Part shown: in pieces, positions 1-9,945 of the stretch
How positions within the stretch are numbered: the stretch's first letter is position 1
Layout: the number at the start of each line of letters is the position of its first letter
NCBI GenBank assembly: GCA_014338405.1
Contig: JTDE01003442.1
Span: 1-64,000 of the forward strand
Direction: 5' to 3'
DNA: 64,000 bases
From: Paragonimus skrjabini miyazakii
Lineage: Eukaryota; Platyhelminthes; Trematoda; Plagiorchiida; Troglotrematidae
The notes under the pieces: model-generated
The model's input: only the letters and a program-made list of their open reading frames with translations
What the model was told of the DNA's origin: nothing
The model's database searches: none
Made by a program: the position numbers and the translations under genes

Positions 1-137
1 CTTCGACGCAAAAGTAATAACAACCGAACTAGGTAAGGCAAGTAATTTATCCCTCGAGCGCAGTTGTACAACTTATGGTTAGCAATGTAATATGACAACA
101 GTAATGAGAAATAGGTTCAGTGACAATCAGCACAAGA
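1..137 (-). mobile_element. Gypsy family-2 LTR, left copy, cut by the window edge
   Basis: The reverse complement of this stretch matches the LTR at 6506-6698 almost base for base over its first 130 or so positions, including the start (TGTGnTGATTGTCACT) and the CGCTCGAGGGATAA block. It abuts the reverse transcriptase fragment that ends near position 131 and has the same orientation as that fragment. The 3' end of the LTR lies beyond position 1, so I cannot say whether it is a solo LTR or the edge of a full element. Confidence 0.8.
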
Positions 138-800
138 AGATTCAGGATAATCCTGGATGGCCTGAAGTTTTGAAGGAGGTGTAGCGATTCTTTTGCCGGA
201 AACAAGATGACCTAGATACTCGACGGTCGATTTGTCTAGCTTGCATTTTTTCGGGTTGGCTGTAACACCATAGATAGTCAACCATCCAAACAAACTACGT
301 AGATGCGAAAGGTGCTCTTCCACAAAAGGGCTAGTACCTAGAAAGTCGTCGTGTTAGGGATAACCAAAGTCTAGACCGCGAGTGACTCAGTGCAAAAAAC
401 GTTTGGAAGTCTGGGCAGCGTTGGTCAGTCCACATAGCATTCGCAAAAACTCGAAAATACCAAAGGGATTAATTATTGCAGCCTGGAATTTGATGGTAAG
501 CGCGGTCCGAATCAGTTTTCCCGCGAAGCAGTTCGTAAAATCTTGCATGTGCGGAATGGGATACTTATCAGTGACTGCCACTTTGTTGAAACTGCAGTAG
601 TCATTATGAGGAAGCCAGTCCCCTGAATCTTCGGAAGAAAATGTAACGATGAGGTCCAGAAACTATCGGAAGGGCGACTGCCCTAGTGATTTCAAGCTTT
701 TCGCGGGTCAACCTGCGGTGACTATTCGATATGGGCGGGTGTTTGGCTCTTATGTGATGTGTGACATCGGAGGCCACAGCGTGCATGGCGTTCGATGCCC
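131..800 (-). pseudogene. pol: CsRn1-like Ty3/Gypsy pol, first half of reverse transcriptase (broken)
   Basis: Reading the minus strand from about 800 down to 131, fragments in shifting frames give the order expected for a Gypsy RT. First comes the connector with HHIRAKHPPISNSHRRLT, then the palm start DKYPIPHMQDF, then PFGIFEFLRMLCGL, then a damaged catalytic box (a stop codon followed by HDDFL where families carry Y-x-D-D), then NPKKCKLD and VEYLGHLVSGKRI. It stops abruptly after AIQDYPES, where the family-2 LTR begins. The RT is inactive: it has frameshifts, in-frame stops and a lost catalytic-box tyrosine. Family assignment rests on the motif order and on the Gag lying upstream of it. The missing second half of such an RT is found on the other strand at 8300. 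Confidence 0.85.
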
Positions 801-813
801 GGGGTAGTTGTCG

Positions 814-1260
814 TCACTGTTGAAAACGTTCCGCAAAAGACGGTGAGCCAGTCAGTGTTACGTAAATGGGACTGATGGCTGCGACGGCCGTGCGATTGCC
901 ATCAATGCTTAAGAGTATAACGGCATATATTAGCTTCCAACACCGCGTATCGACTATATGGTCGAAATGCCGGATAAAATCGACACCGATGATGGCAGAC
1001 GGAACGACATCAACAATGAAAACCCGAAGAAAGTTCCACCAGACACCTAAGTCCAACATTAACGAACGCTGGCCAAAAGTTTGTATAACAGTGCTATTGA
1101 CGGTACGAAGATAAGGAGCACCTTCAGGTGCCTCGGACGGAGTCTGTGTGACTAGGCTAACCTGCGGTCCTGTGTCCATCCGGAATGCGGTCTCCGTAAA
1201 GATTTCGCAAACGTACATAAGGCGAATGGCGGTGAATGCACCGGCGACGTCCTCCACTAT
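814..1260 (-). pseudogene. CsRn1-like retropepsin domain
   Basis: An open minus-strand frame of about 160 codons carries the aspartic protease signature FRMDTGPQVSLV (families usually have DTGA), then RSLMLDLG, FIVDVV and SAIIGVDFIRHFD. These correspond to the flap region and the second conserved ILG/IIG strand of retropepsins. It lies between the Gag remnant and the RT remnant, the normal gag-protease-RT order. The frame is intact over the domain, but the surrounding polyprotein is frameshifted, so it is unlikely to be made. In an active element it would cleave the Gag-Pol polyprotein. Confidence 0.8.
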
Positions 1261-1299
1261 TACCTGTCGGCTGTCCGGTTTACTTGAAGCGATGAGATA

Positions 1300-2155
1300 A
1301 AAGAGCAAGGATTTGTATGTCTAGTGGCTTTAGCCCTATATCGTTCATTGTACCAAGAGAAACCTTCAAGGGTCTGTGATGTGCATCGACGGGGCGACTT
1401 GCTGGCACGCCGACGACGTGGGGATTGCTTACAAGAACGGCTAATAGACATATTGCCCAAGTCTCTGCGTAAAGCAGCCAAATCCGGCCATAGGGCCTTG
1501 ACGTCTACAAAATCGGCCGAGTGAGAATCTACTGAGGTCGTAGGGATTGCACTTATTCTGGAATTACTTGAATAATGCAGAAATAGCTGGAAACGGTCCA
1601 CCACTTGGGTGGCAATTTCGGCAGCTTCTGACAACGATTGCAAGTGGGCTATGAACACAATAGCCTAGGCTGCCTCCGGCAACCCCTGCGTCCCTAGCAC
1701 TTGTAACAGTGACTCGTCCGTATAGGAATCACCATATGTCGCTGCAGCTCACAGATCAGCGTAGAGGGGTGCTCGTCGCCCAACTGTAGTTCACTGAAAA
1801 GCCGCTGTAAGCGGGTCTTTCCTGATGGGGTTACCCGCTTGATTACGGCTTTCTTAAGGGTGTCGTACTGATGTTCCGCAGGCTAAGCAAGGTGGACGTC
1901 TCCCTTCGGAAGCCTGGAAAGTGAGTGGTTGAAATTCGCCCGGTCAGATAAAATTCGGCCATTGATAAATTGGACCTCAAGATAAACAAGCCAGAGTAGC
2001 GGGTTCATCTCCAAGAACAGAGGAACTTTTGAGGTAACTGCTATCACAGAGTGCAAATCTAAGGGTTTCGTATCTTCGCCAGGCATGGTTAATGCTTGAT
2101 TACTTGTAATATTCGAAAACGGGAATGTAAAGTATGTTAACAAATTCTTGGTCAA
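1300..2155 (-). pseudogene. gag: CsRn1-like Gag (degenerate CHCC-type)
   Basis: The N-terminal part (about 2155-1883) reads KVPLFLEMNPLLWLVYLEVQF, close to the opening of fluke CsRn1-type Gag proteins. After a frame change, the stretch 1880-1700 reads LKKAVIKRVTPSGK and LFSELQLGDEHPSTL, the typical capsid-like segment. The C-terminal part (1658-1300) ends in an Arg/Ser-rich stretch and then FSWYNERYRAKATRHTNPCSF. That is the position of the CHCC zinc motif of CsRn1-type Gag, with three of the four metal ligands replaced (Ser, Asn and His, only the last Cys kept). At least two frameshifts are present. It is a decayed copy. Confidence 0.75.
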
Positions 2156-2159
2156 ACCT

Positions 2160-2800
2160 ACTATGTAACCAAAAATACAATATGCACAGTGAAAATAATA
2201 TGACGCCGCATAAAATATTCATACCTAGGATCTGACACACCAAATGGTGAGAGACGGCAATATTAGGACAAAGTACGCCGGATCACCGAATAAAAATAGC
2301 GAACCAATTTTTGGTGAATATACTATCGTCGGGCTCACCAGTTTATGGAAACTCTCCCACGAAGTCTCAGTCCAGATTCGATGAGTTATCCAATGGCGAT
2401 AATTCAGAAGACAACAAAAACCGCAACACTCTGTATATTGACACGACCGAGAAACAAGAAGATATACAGTCAGCAAACGTCCCGTGTTGAGCGCGCGGAG
2501 CGGAGAAGTGAAGACGTTCTCTGCTAGAGGAAAAAGAGTGTACAATTGGGTCAAACAAACATACCTAATCAGGAAGTGTCGAATTGTACAACCAAATTTC
2601 AGCAAAAATTAAGTTATTCTAGGAGGTCGCCGCAGTACTTCTTTACTTCGTGAAACTATGTATGCTGCATTCAAACAAACATCTGTCATCATCAATAGTT
2701 CAGGTGTCACCCGGCTGTTTTCTGTCTACCCAAAATCAGCTGCGTCCACTGACCCAAACTTCTTTTTGACCTTATTAAAATTTCTCGTTCCCGAGGAAAG
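2160..2800. other. Unassigned sequence between CsRn1-like Gag and a dispersed repeat
   Basis: I see no motif, LTR or coding pattern here. The open frames on both strands are of chance length and overlap one another. It could hold the 5' untranslated part or a decayed LTR of the CsRn1-like element, but no match to another part of the window supports that. Confidence 0.4.
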
Positions 2801-2804
2801 GTAC

Positions 2805-3055
2805 CCGGTCGAAAATCAAAACTGCAAACGCGTACACTCATTTGCACGTCAGGCATGCATTCACATATACCATTGTCACTCATCTTGGTGGAACTTCTCC
2901 CACAACGCGTACACACTATTCCGAAAGTCTATTCTCGTCTGTCGTCTTCCTGGCGTTCGGAGCATGTCTTTTTGTTACTGAATGTCGCTTGTGTGTAATA
3001 TACTACTTGTGAATAGTATACTACTCACAATGAAATTGCCTGTCATAAAACAGTA
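2805..3055 (-). repeat. Dispersed repeat, also present at 57335-57590
   Basis: The reverse complement matches 57335-57590 over roughly 240 bases, with only scattered differences. The shared part includes a short palindromic region (GTAGTATACTA around a CACAAG core) and a conserved short frame with MCTR-GRSSTK and QMSVRVC in both copies. It lies just upstream of the CACTA transposase exons, so it may be the 5' terminal or untranslated region of that transposon family. That is inference. No function is assigned. Confidence 0.7.
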
Positions 3056-5465
3056 ACACACTGGGGCACTCAGCCGTTCCCTGAATGTTTTTTGAGTGCT
3101 CCATAGGGAGCACTCACCGAAATGAGATAGATATACATTTTACGTAATTTAGCTCGCGCAATTGCTAATAAAATCAACACAAACTGTTTTCTTGTTCAAA
3201 ATCGTGTTGGCGCACCCACACTCTCGTGTCAACTTTGTTCAATCGAACCATTACACATAAATTTTGTGCAGCCAAGTGAATAATTTCAGCCATCTTGTTT
3301 CCTTTGCTACGTGTGAAATGAATGCTAAGGCGTCAAATAAACCGCATGGTTGTTCACGTGCTCATGTTCACCGTTTGGCTAAATTAGCTCGTGAGGTACT
3401 TTCCGAAAGTAACTGTAGGAAACTGACGGCCACCGCTGTTCAGAAGGCTCGGACGAATCTAGGTAAGTAACCGCTGCGATATAAAGTAACCAACGTTTAT
3501 GAAAGTTTTGTGGAAACTGTTGAAGAAGTCTTACCTGCATATGGAAGGTCCACGGGTTCCGTTCTGCAGTCTCCATATTCGGCCGTCACACCAGTAGTGA
3601 CCACAGGGAATTTTTCTTTGGTGCGGCAGTCAAGTAAAGGACCATGTCATTAATCCGTATTATCATCGTCGTTTCAGCCGACAACGTTATCGCAACAAAC
3701 CAGGAGAAGAGGACATCCAGGGAAACTGTTCGCTCGATCGCTGTTAAGGCTCGTTTGTCCTTGAAATCCGTCGGCATTATGCTCAGTAACTTGAAAGAAA
3801 TATTGCCCGAGTTGCAGTTAGAGGCACGTACTCTGTTGAGAACCCAACTGGAGTGCGCTTCTACGTTCATCGAGGGTGGGAAGTATGTTCACTTCGGTTT
3901 GGATGATTGCATAGGCCATGCTGTACATGGGCGATTGACGGATGACTTGCAAGTTCTCCGGCCTCAACTGCACGTCGACGGCGTTACTCTTTTCGACAGT
4001 TCACGTCCACAATTGTGGCCCATACTGGGAAGCTTGACAGCCTTTTCAACACTTGTGTTTGTCGTGAGATTATTTTGTGATTTATTTAAATATTTGAATG
4101 TTGACGAATATCTGGATAGTTTAATTGAAGACTTGCTGAAGCTATTGGAGTATGGCTTAATGGTGTCAGAGTATAATCGTCATTTGCAAGTGGTTTTGGA
4201 TTGCATAATTGGTGATGCACCAGCTAGAGCTTCCATTCTTCAGGTAAAAAGTCACAGTGGTTACTACTGTTGCGAAAAATGTGCAACTTCAGGAGTGTAC
4301 GTTAACCGGAAAATGGTGTTCCCACCAAGCACATGTCTACGAACGGACGTCGACTTCAGGTCTCGAGGCCAACAAGAACATCACGTTGGTCAGTCTTCTT
4401 TTGAAAGATTACGCGTGGATATCGTAACCTGCTTCCCCCTAGATTACATGCACATGGTGTGTCTGGGAATGATGAAGTGTCTCATGAACCTGTGGAGGGC
4501 GGGTCCGACGGAAAAGACAACTCGTCTGGGATCATCAAAAATGGCTCAGCTGAACAGCAGAATGAACAAACTTAGAGGTGCCTTGATGGTAAAGTTTCCT
4601 AGGAAATGTCGGTCCGTTGTAGATTGTGACCGATAGAAGCCTACGGAATTTCGTCAGTTCCTATTGTTCATCGATCCGGTAGCTTCAAAAAGAATAACGG
4701 AGGACAAAATGCATGAAAACTTCCTAACCTTCTCCATTTGCATCTACTTAATGTGCTGACCAAAGTGGTGTCTGCACTATGTTGACTATGTGGAATCAAT
4801 GTTGCGGGAAACGTTGATTCAGTTCGCTGGTCTCTATGGCGAGTCCGAGCTTGTGTTCAACTTCCACTATATCACCCATCTTTGTGCAGACGTTAGACTG
4901 CATGGTATACAAGACTCTTTTTCAGCGTTCTCATTTGAATAGTTCATGAGTGCTTCACGCGGGTTCGTACGAGTTCCCAAATGCCAGTCGCACGGATTTG
5001 TCGGCGCATAATTGAGAGGAAGCGTGTACCGCTGCAAGAGGGGATGATGCGCGGTCAATATTCATTCCCACTGCAACCAACAAGAAAGGTTAGTTCCTAC
5101 ACGAAGACGTTATATACAGTGAGGAACAACCCAACAACTCCGTTTTGGTGGATGGACTACCCGCAGTAATAAGCGGTGTTGCCAGAAGACGCATTCGCAT
5201 CCAACGGTCTGCAAAGTGTTGTGATTTTTTGACAATATATTCCAATCTACTAGACTGTACATTTTGTATTTCTCCCATATGTGCACATCCACTTGTTCGG
5301 TGGACCGTAATAGCACTCAGTGTAAGGGCTTACTGTTAACATTTAAAGACAGTTTCGTGTTTTACCCTATCATGCATACGTGAAGAAAATAAATGCTATC
5401 TAACGTCGCGCCGTTTTCAATAACACTTACGTAGCACTTTCGCTAATCATCCATTTACTTTTCAG

Positions 5466-5655
5466 ATGTTTCAAGTAATTGAGTTCGAGGACGAGAGCGT
5501 GGGAATCGTTCATAAGTCGTGGATAACGCGGTCGGGATTTGCACTGTGGCCCGAGCTAAGGTCAACGAAGCATCACAGATTGTTGCTGGACGGTCTAGCA
5601 GCACCTACTGGTTCCAAGCTCTACAAAGTCAAAATGCATCGAGCAACAGGTATCA
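5466..5655 (+). pseudogene. CACTA transposase, downstream exon with a VxEFxD-type block
   Basis: A pyrimidine-rich acceptor (ttacttttcag, ending at 5465) precedes an open stretch reading FQVIEFEDESVGIVHKSWI, then ALWPELRS. Many metazoan CACTA-type proteins carry a block of this kind (V-x-E-F-x-D, a VP/VH-x-S/W strand, then a WP motif) after the catalytic region. A GTATCA follows at about 5651 as a possible donor. It is assigned to the same gene as the exons at 3318-5089 by order, strand and family pattern. Confidence 0.6.
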
Positions 5656-6199
5656 CTTACACATTCTCCTCCCATTTTCCAGATGATTTGCACTTGGTGT
5701 GTAAGTACCAACGGGTCCTGTAACAACTATCAGACATACCATCGTCTGACGACACGGACATCATGGATCGTGCTGGCGAACGCAAACGGTAAGATGAGTT
5801 CACATTGTATACAACTTGCAGGCAATCCATCGTCCGTTCCGATTTCACTTATGAATTGGAGGAGAAACGTTAACCGACGGTTTATTCCGTCGACATCGAT
5901 TATTCTCCACTTCCACCCCAATTGCAGGATATGTCCCAATTATCACCACCTCTAATTTGGTGTACTCTGGGGTCACTGGAAAATCTACCAAGTTTTTCCA
6001 ACCCCATCGCTTCTAGGTTTGTGAAATGTTATATCTAGTGTGAGAAATATTTAGCTCCATCATCATCAGTCTGCCGGCGGCACGTACTGATGCAACGTGT
6101 ACGAAGGAAATCGTGAAAGAAGTGAAAGGGTAGTGAAGTAAGTGTTCATGAAAAAGGGACATTTTATTAAACAAATGTAATGGAAAAATTTTCGTGCAG

Positions 6200-6382
6200 A
6201 GTATCAGAATGCGTGAGGAATTGCACGCTCTACGGTTGGTAGTAAATGCTTTGCGATTCCAACACGCTGCTGCCGGCCCATCAAAAACCCAACTGTTTCC
6301 CATGCGCTTTCCGAAGCAAACCGTAGAGGACATGCAATTGCTGAACGTCAAGTTGCAAGATGCCGCATTACACAAGAAACAG
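6200..6382 (+). pseudogene. CACTA transposase, DUF4806-like exon
   Basis: The exon is 183 nt long, between a TTCGTGCAG acceptor and a GTATGT donor. It encodes a helical stretch (REELHALRLVVNALRFQ), then FPMRFPKQTVEDMQLLNVKL. The latter fits the start of the DUF4806 pattern (FPL-x-S/T-x-E-D-L-x-x-L-x-x-x-L) found at the C terminus of many transposon-derived metazoan proteins. It is open throughout. A last exon should follow, but the next 120 bases run into the LTR at 6506, so the gene's 3' end was probably lost when that LTR element arrived. Confidence 0.6.
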
Positions 6383-6505
6383 GTATGTTTAATTGTTCGA
6401 ATTCACAGTACGAAGTTAACCATTCTCACTAGAGTCGGTAGGACATAAATAGGCGAATGCACCCGAAATGTAATGAGAAAGCTGATGATTGATTATGTTG
6501 AAAAA

Positions 6506-6698
6506 TGTGATGATTGTCACTAAACCTATTTCTCATTACTGTTATCATATTACATTGCTAACCATAAGTTGTACAACTGCGCTCGAGGGATAAATTACTT
6601 GCCTTACCTAGTTCGGTTGTTATTACTTTTGCGTCGAAGCTAGCTCTGGGGTTGAGCTAAGTTAACTAGTTCATTTCTGTATTCCTGGAATAATCACT
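6506..6698 (+). mobile_element. LTR of Gypsy family 2 (about 193 bp)
   Basis: It starts TGTGATGATTGTCACT and ends around TCACT at 6694-6698, giving near-perfect short inverted ends (TGTGA / TCACt). Other copies are at 1-137 (minus), 8167-8296 (plus, 3' part), 13940-14080 (minus) and 18955-19062 (minus). The Gag frame begins 33 bases downstream, as expected for a 5' LTR. The bases just after it (ATTGGCGTCGCGGAC) occupy the primer-binding-site position. I could not match them with confidence to a particular tRNA. Confidence 0.85.
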
Positions 6699-6730
6699 AT
6701 TGGCGTCGCGGACTTCTGCAAATTTCTACG

Positions 6731-7560
6731 ATGGTTTCTTGTCCGCTCGAAATTCTCAATATTCATAATTCGTCGAGAGAAATCGAGGACTATTTCGAAC
6801 GCTTCGAAATATGGTGTCTCATGGGCAAAGAGCTGGAAGCGGAAAAGAAAGCCGCTCACTTCCTCACCGTAATTGGCAAAGATGCGTACAGCTTGGTGAA
6901 AAACTCGTCATTTCCTGATTCACCGATTCCTCTTTCCTACGAATCCTTGAAGAAATTGCTGCTTTCACATGTCCAACCTGTAAACTTTGAAGCAGCCGAA
7001 CGAGCTAAATTTCATACGCTCGTGAGAAAAAAGAACCAGGATATCAGACAGTTTATCCTAGAAATTCAGACTCAAGCTGCTCGGTGTAATTTCGAAGACC
7101 AATTACAGTCTCAACTCCGTTTGGTTGCTGGAATAAATTTGCGTGACCTACAACAGAAGCTTTTACTGCTTCCGAATTCCACTTTCCAGTCAGCTAGAAC
7201 ACTATGCGAGCAGTATCAGGATGTCAGAAATGCTTTGAAAGATGAACCGATGGTTTTATACAACAACAACGTAAGACGATCAGAAGGTCAGCATAGGCGG
7301 TTGTCTGACAAAGTAAAAATACTGGAAATGCAATTGATGATAATCGCCCTGCATCTGATTCAAATACTACCCGACGGTTAGATTACTGTAAGTCATGTGG
7401 TAGCGAGCACACTCGATTGACTTGTCGATTTCGTAACGCTAAGTGCCACAGGTGTGGTAAAATCGGGCACATTCAATCCGTTTGCCATAGTTCAAAGTCC
7501 TCTTTTACTCATTCCAGTTGTGACGATGATGACTTGAATTCTGACTTTCAATCCATTGTT
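6731..7560 (+). pseudogene. gag: Gypsy family-2 Gag with two zinc knuckles
   Basis: An ATG at 6731 opens a frame of about 216 codons typical of a capsid-like Gag: EDYFERFEIWCLM near the start, FLTVIGKDAYSLVKN, then LVRKKNQDIRQFILEIQ and GINLRDLQQKLL. A frameshift near 7375 moves the reading to another frame. That frame gives two adjacent zinc knuckles, CKSCGSEHTRLTC (C-x2-C-x3-H-x4-C) and CHRCGKIGHIQSVC (C-x2-C-x4-H-x4-C), at 7387-7486. The knuckles would bind the element's RNA. A relative of this Gag is present on the minus strand at 18340-18945, which confirms the family. Confidence 0.85.
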
Positions 7561-7589
7561 CTTACTGTGATTTCTACCAATTGTCTTGA

Positions 7590-7830
7590 TTCTACGCACC
7601 ATAGAACACAGTCGTTTACTGTTAACGGTGTTCCCCAACATTCCTTCATCGTTGACACTGGTAATATTGGCTGCACTCCACAGCAACATGGTTAGTTTCC
7701 CCTATATGGTATACCCCCTTTGTGTGACATGGTTTCCTCTCTACTCCATCCCATCAACCCTCTGCACCCTGTCGACCAATCATGTGTGTCCTAAGTGCAC
7801 TGGTCGTCATTGGTTCGCACTCGCGATAAA
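7590..7830 (+). pseudogene. Gypsy family-2 protease start, truncated
   Basis: The frame of the zinc knuckles continues into VNGVPQHSFIVDTGN, the retropepsin active-site segment (D-T-G), and is lost shortly after at 7690. The sequence to 7830 can be read in another frame as a decayed continuation but has no clear motif. The rest of pol for this copy is missing. A MULE-type fragment lies where it should be. Confidence 0.65.
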
Positions 7831-7889
7831 TGTGCAGCATACGTCGGAAGGATGCCTTCTCCCGTATTACTAACGTGAGCTCAACTACT

Positions 7890-8163
7890 ACTGATCTGTC
7901 TGTCTCGTTTCAGGAGCATTTCGATAGTGTCGTGTCTCCACGGCACTACCCAAACTTGGATGCGGTTGGAGCCGAACTGAAACGCTTCGAAGTTCGGTCC
8001 GGCGCTTCATATAGCATCCGATCAACCGAACCTGCGTTCGGTGATCATAAGAGACGCGTGTACGCATGCGTCCGTAGGTTTAACGTATTGCGTTCATCTT
8101 GCGGTTTACGAGAGAAGACCACTGGACAAACGGAATGCCCAGCCTACTTCAACGTTCACTTGA
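7890..8163 (+). pseudogene. MULE-type (FAR1/FLYWCH-like) zinc-binding N-terminal fragment
   Basis: An open stretch reads LKRFEVRSGASYSIRSTEP, KRRVYACVRR, then SSCGLREKTTGQTECPAYFN. The C-x-R and CPA spacing resembles the zinc-binding N-terminal domain of Mutator-like transposase relatives that are common in flukes (a YxCVR ... CGLR ... CPA pattern). No transposase catalytic part follows, because the family-2 LTR starts at 8167. It was presumably dropped into the Gypsy element and truncated. The family call comes from recognising the spacing, not from a search. Confidence 0.55.
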
Positions 8164-8166
8164 CAA

Positions 8167-8296
8167 GAAGTTGTAGAATCGCGCTCGAGGGATAATTTGC
8201 TTGCTTTGCCTAGTTAGGTTGTTATTACTATTGCGTCGAAGCTAGCTCTGGGGTTGAGCTAAGTTAACTACTTCATTTCTGTATTCCTGGAACCAT
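8167..8296 (+). mobile_element. Gypsy family-2 LTR, 3' part
   Basis: From AAGTTGTA and CGCTCGAGGGATAA through GCTAGCTCTGGGGTTGAGCTAAGTT (split here only as a description) to CTGGAAnnATCACA, it repeats 6567-6698 with few changes. Its 5' part is missing. It is followed directly by the second half of a CsRn1-like RT, so this copy marks the right border of an insertion into that RT. Confidence 0.85.
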
Positions 8297-8299
8297 CAC

Positions 8300-8945
8300 A
8301 CTTTTCTTTTCAAGTGGCTTCGCATATTTTGTGGTCTGATAAACCATTATCGTTGATTCGTTCCTCGTTTCGCACATATTATGCAAACGAGAATTAATCT
8401 CTTACGTGAAGGCGATCGTAAATGGTCATTCTATGATACAGTGCGTACAGCTTTCGAACAGTTCAAAGAGGCTATCTCCAAACTAGCTTTGCTCCCTCAT
8501 CCTGACTCTAGCCCACGGTTGTCAACTGTAACCGACGCTTCAGATACAGCTGTGGGTGCGATGCTACAACAATACGCTGGAAGTAGTTGGCAAACTCCTG
8601 CATCCTTCTGTAAATAGTTACAACCCGCGGAGACTCGACGCAGTTACTCATGGGCGAAAATTGCTTGCCATTTATCTCGTAATAAGCCATTTTCTGCATG
8701 CTGATGAAGGCCGAATGTTTACCGTCTACACTGACCACAATATGATCAACACACACATTGTGTTATGATGATGATGGTTGACCACAAACTATTGATGTAT
8801 TTTTTGAACTCATCGCCGGACAGTTATTCCCCCAGGGAAATCAGGCACCTGGATTATATCTCTCAGTTAAGAATAGATAAACGGCATGTCTCAGGTTTCT
8901 TCAGTCCTGCCGCTGATGCCCTGTTGCATGTATACCAGGTAAGCG
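8300..8945 (+). pseudogene. pol: CsRn1-like pol: RT thumb and RNase H
   Basis: The translation begins with the RT thumb (LRIFCGLINHYR, FVPRFAHIMQ, INLLREGDRKW). RNase H follows, with VTDASDTAVGAMLQQYAGSSW (first catalytic Asp in TDAS), FTVYTDHN or DHKLL around 8730-8790, and SPREIRHLDYISQLRID, and ends at PAADALL. The frame changes at about 8615 and again at about 8765. It matches the portion of RT that is missing from the minus-strand fragment at 131-800. In an active element it would synthesise DNA and remove the RNA template. Confidence 0.85.
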
Positions 8946-9049
8946 ATTCTACAACTACTATCGATTTGACCGTTATGACCGCTTCGCAAAAGGCGACTCA
9001 GATACTGAGCAACTCCGACAGCATAACTCACTCAAAATACTGCTTGTTC

Positions 9050-9485
9050 CATTAACTTCCTTTGAGGGCACTATCCTGTGCGGTGTTTCACAAAGGTACC
9101 TGGGCCTGTAGTGCCCCCATCGTTTCACCGTGCAGTGTTCAACGCACTGTGTAACCTATTGCACTCTGGCATAAGTGCTTTAGTGAAGCATATCGCTGAG
9201 CGTTTTGCATGACCTAATGTAGATCACAACATCCGAAATTGAACTCGCTGCTGTCTGGAATGTTGACGTTCTAAGGTTCATGAACATACTAAAAGTTCCA
9301 TTAGTGTCTTCCTGGCACCTGACGCATGTTTTCATCACGTACACGTTGATCTCGTGGGACCGCTGCAACCTTCCAATGGCTTTACCTTCAATCGGACTGG
9401 TGTTGATCGTTTTACTAGGTGGCCAGAGGCAATCTCACCTCCCGATTGCGCTTCCCACACAGTAGCTCGCGCTTTTTTGAAAAGC
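9050..9485 (+). pseudogene. CsRn1-like integrase remnant
   Basis: It is heavily decayed. A first part resembles the zinc-binding N-terminal region (the HH residues are no longer clear). Around 9325-9470, pieces in two frames give HVHVDLVGPL, PSNGF, VDRFTRWPEAI and HTVARAFLK, which is the start of the integrase core with its first catalytic Asp. The fragment ends near 9485, and neither the second Asp nor the Glu can be found. No 3' LTR follows. Confidence 0.7.
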
Positions 9486-9756
9486 CGTTTTTGAACGACC
9501 GAATTGCATTTGAGCGTGATAGCAAGAATAGTAAATTTATTTGAACCAGTGATGATGAATGTCAAAAGAACATGATGGAAAAACAATGGTTTATCGGAGA
9601 GCCATATCTGATGAAGATTTGGCCGGAGTTTTGTTGGAGTGGCGAATAAACTGTACCTCCTGACTGGTAGCCGTGAATTCGTCTAATTTCAAGTTGTACA
9701 GCACTCATATTTGATAGAAACGTTTGCACTCATTCAAATGTTTTCACAAAGAATTA

Positions 9757-9816
9757 CTAGACTCGAGTTTCACTCTTGGTAGAGCTCGTCAGTAGTACAT
9801 ATCGCTGCTAATAGAA
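9757..9816 (-). mobile_element. SINE fragment (minus)
   Basis: It matches the segment just downstream of the tRNA-like head of the SINE family described at 28445: the reverse of a GACTCGAG ... GCTCGTCAGTAGT block. It is a truncated copy. Confidence 0.6.
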
Positions 9817-9825
9817 ATAGAACTT

Positions 9826-9945
9826 TGTCTCCCACCGAGGAAATGGGACAACCTGGGAATTACTCACAGATAAAAGTGGTTCAGCTCTCAGGTTGGATAT
9901 TTCAGCCGTGCTTAATGTGAGTAGTAAACACAGTTGCCTCATGTG
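9826..9945 (+). mobile_element. SINE fragment (plus) with an internal deletion
   Basis: The order GGGACAACCTG, TTACTCAC, AAAAGTGGTTCAG, AATGTGAG, AAACACAGTTGCCTCATG follows the 5' half of the SINE family, with the stretch between the Cys-like and tRNA-like parts shortened. It faces away from the minus fragment at 9757. Confidence 0.55.

Larger units (their letters stand above)
3318..6382 (+). pseudogene. CACTA (En/Spm-like, SmTRC1-type) transposase gene, decayed, with introns
   Basis: The first visible exon (ATG at 3318, ends 3462, donor GTAAGT) joins in phase to an exon starting at 3678 after a TTTCAG acceptor; the split codon is G|CC. The main exon reads LQLHVDGVTLF-like sequence (QLHVDGVTLFDSSRPQLWP), then GDAPARASI, a CEKC zinc pair after SGYY, HHVGQSSFERL and FPLDYMHMVCLGMMK. 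This is the order seen in metazoan CACTA-type transposases. The same frame runs on past a stop at 4634-4636 (replacing an expected Trp) through NFHYITHLCADVRLHG and SAFSFE to about 4980, with two or more further stops. A frame change then gives PVARICRRIIERKR up to a donor at about 5089. Later exons lie at 5466 and 6200. The gene is dead. Confidence 0.8.
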
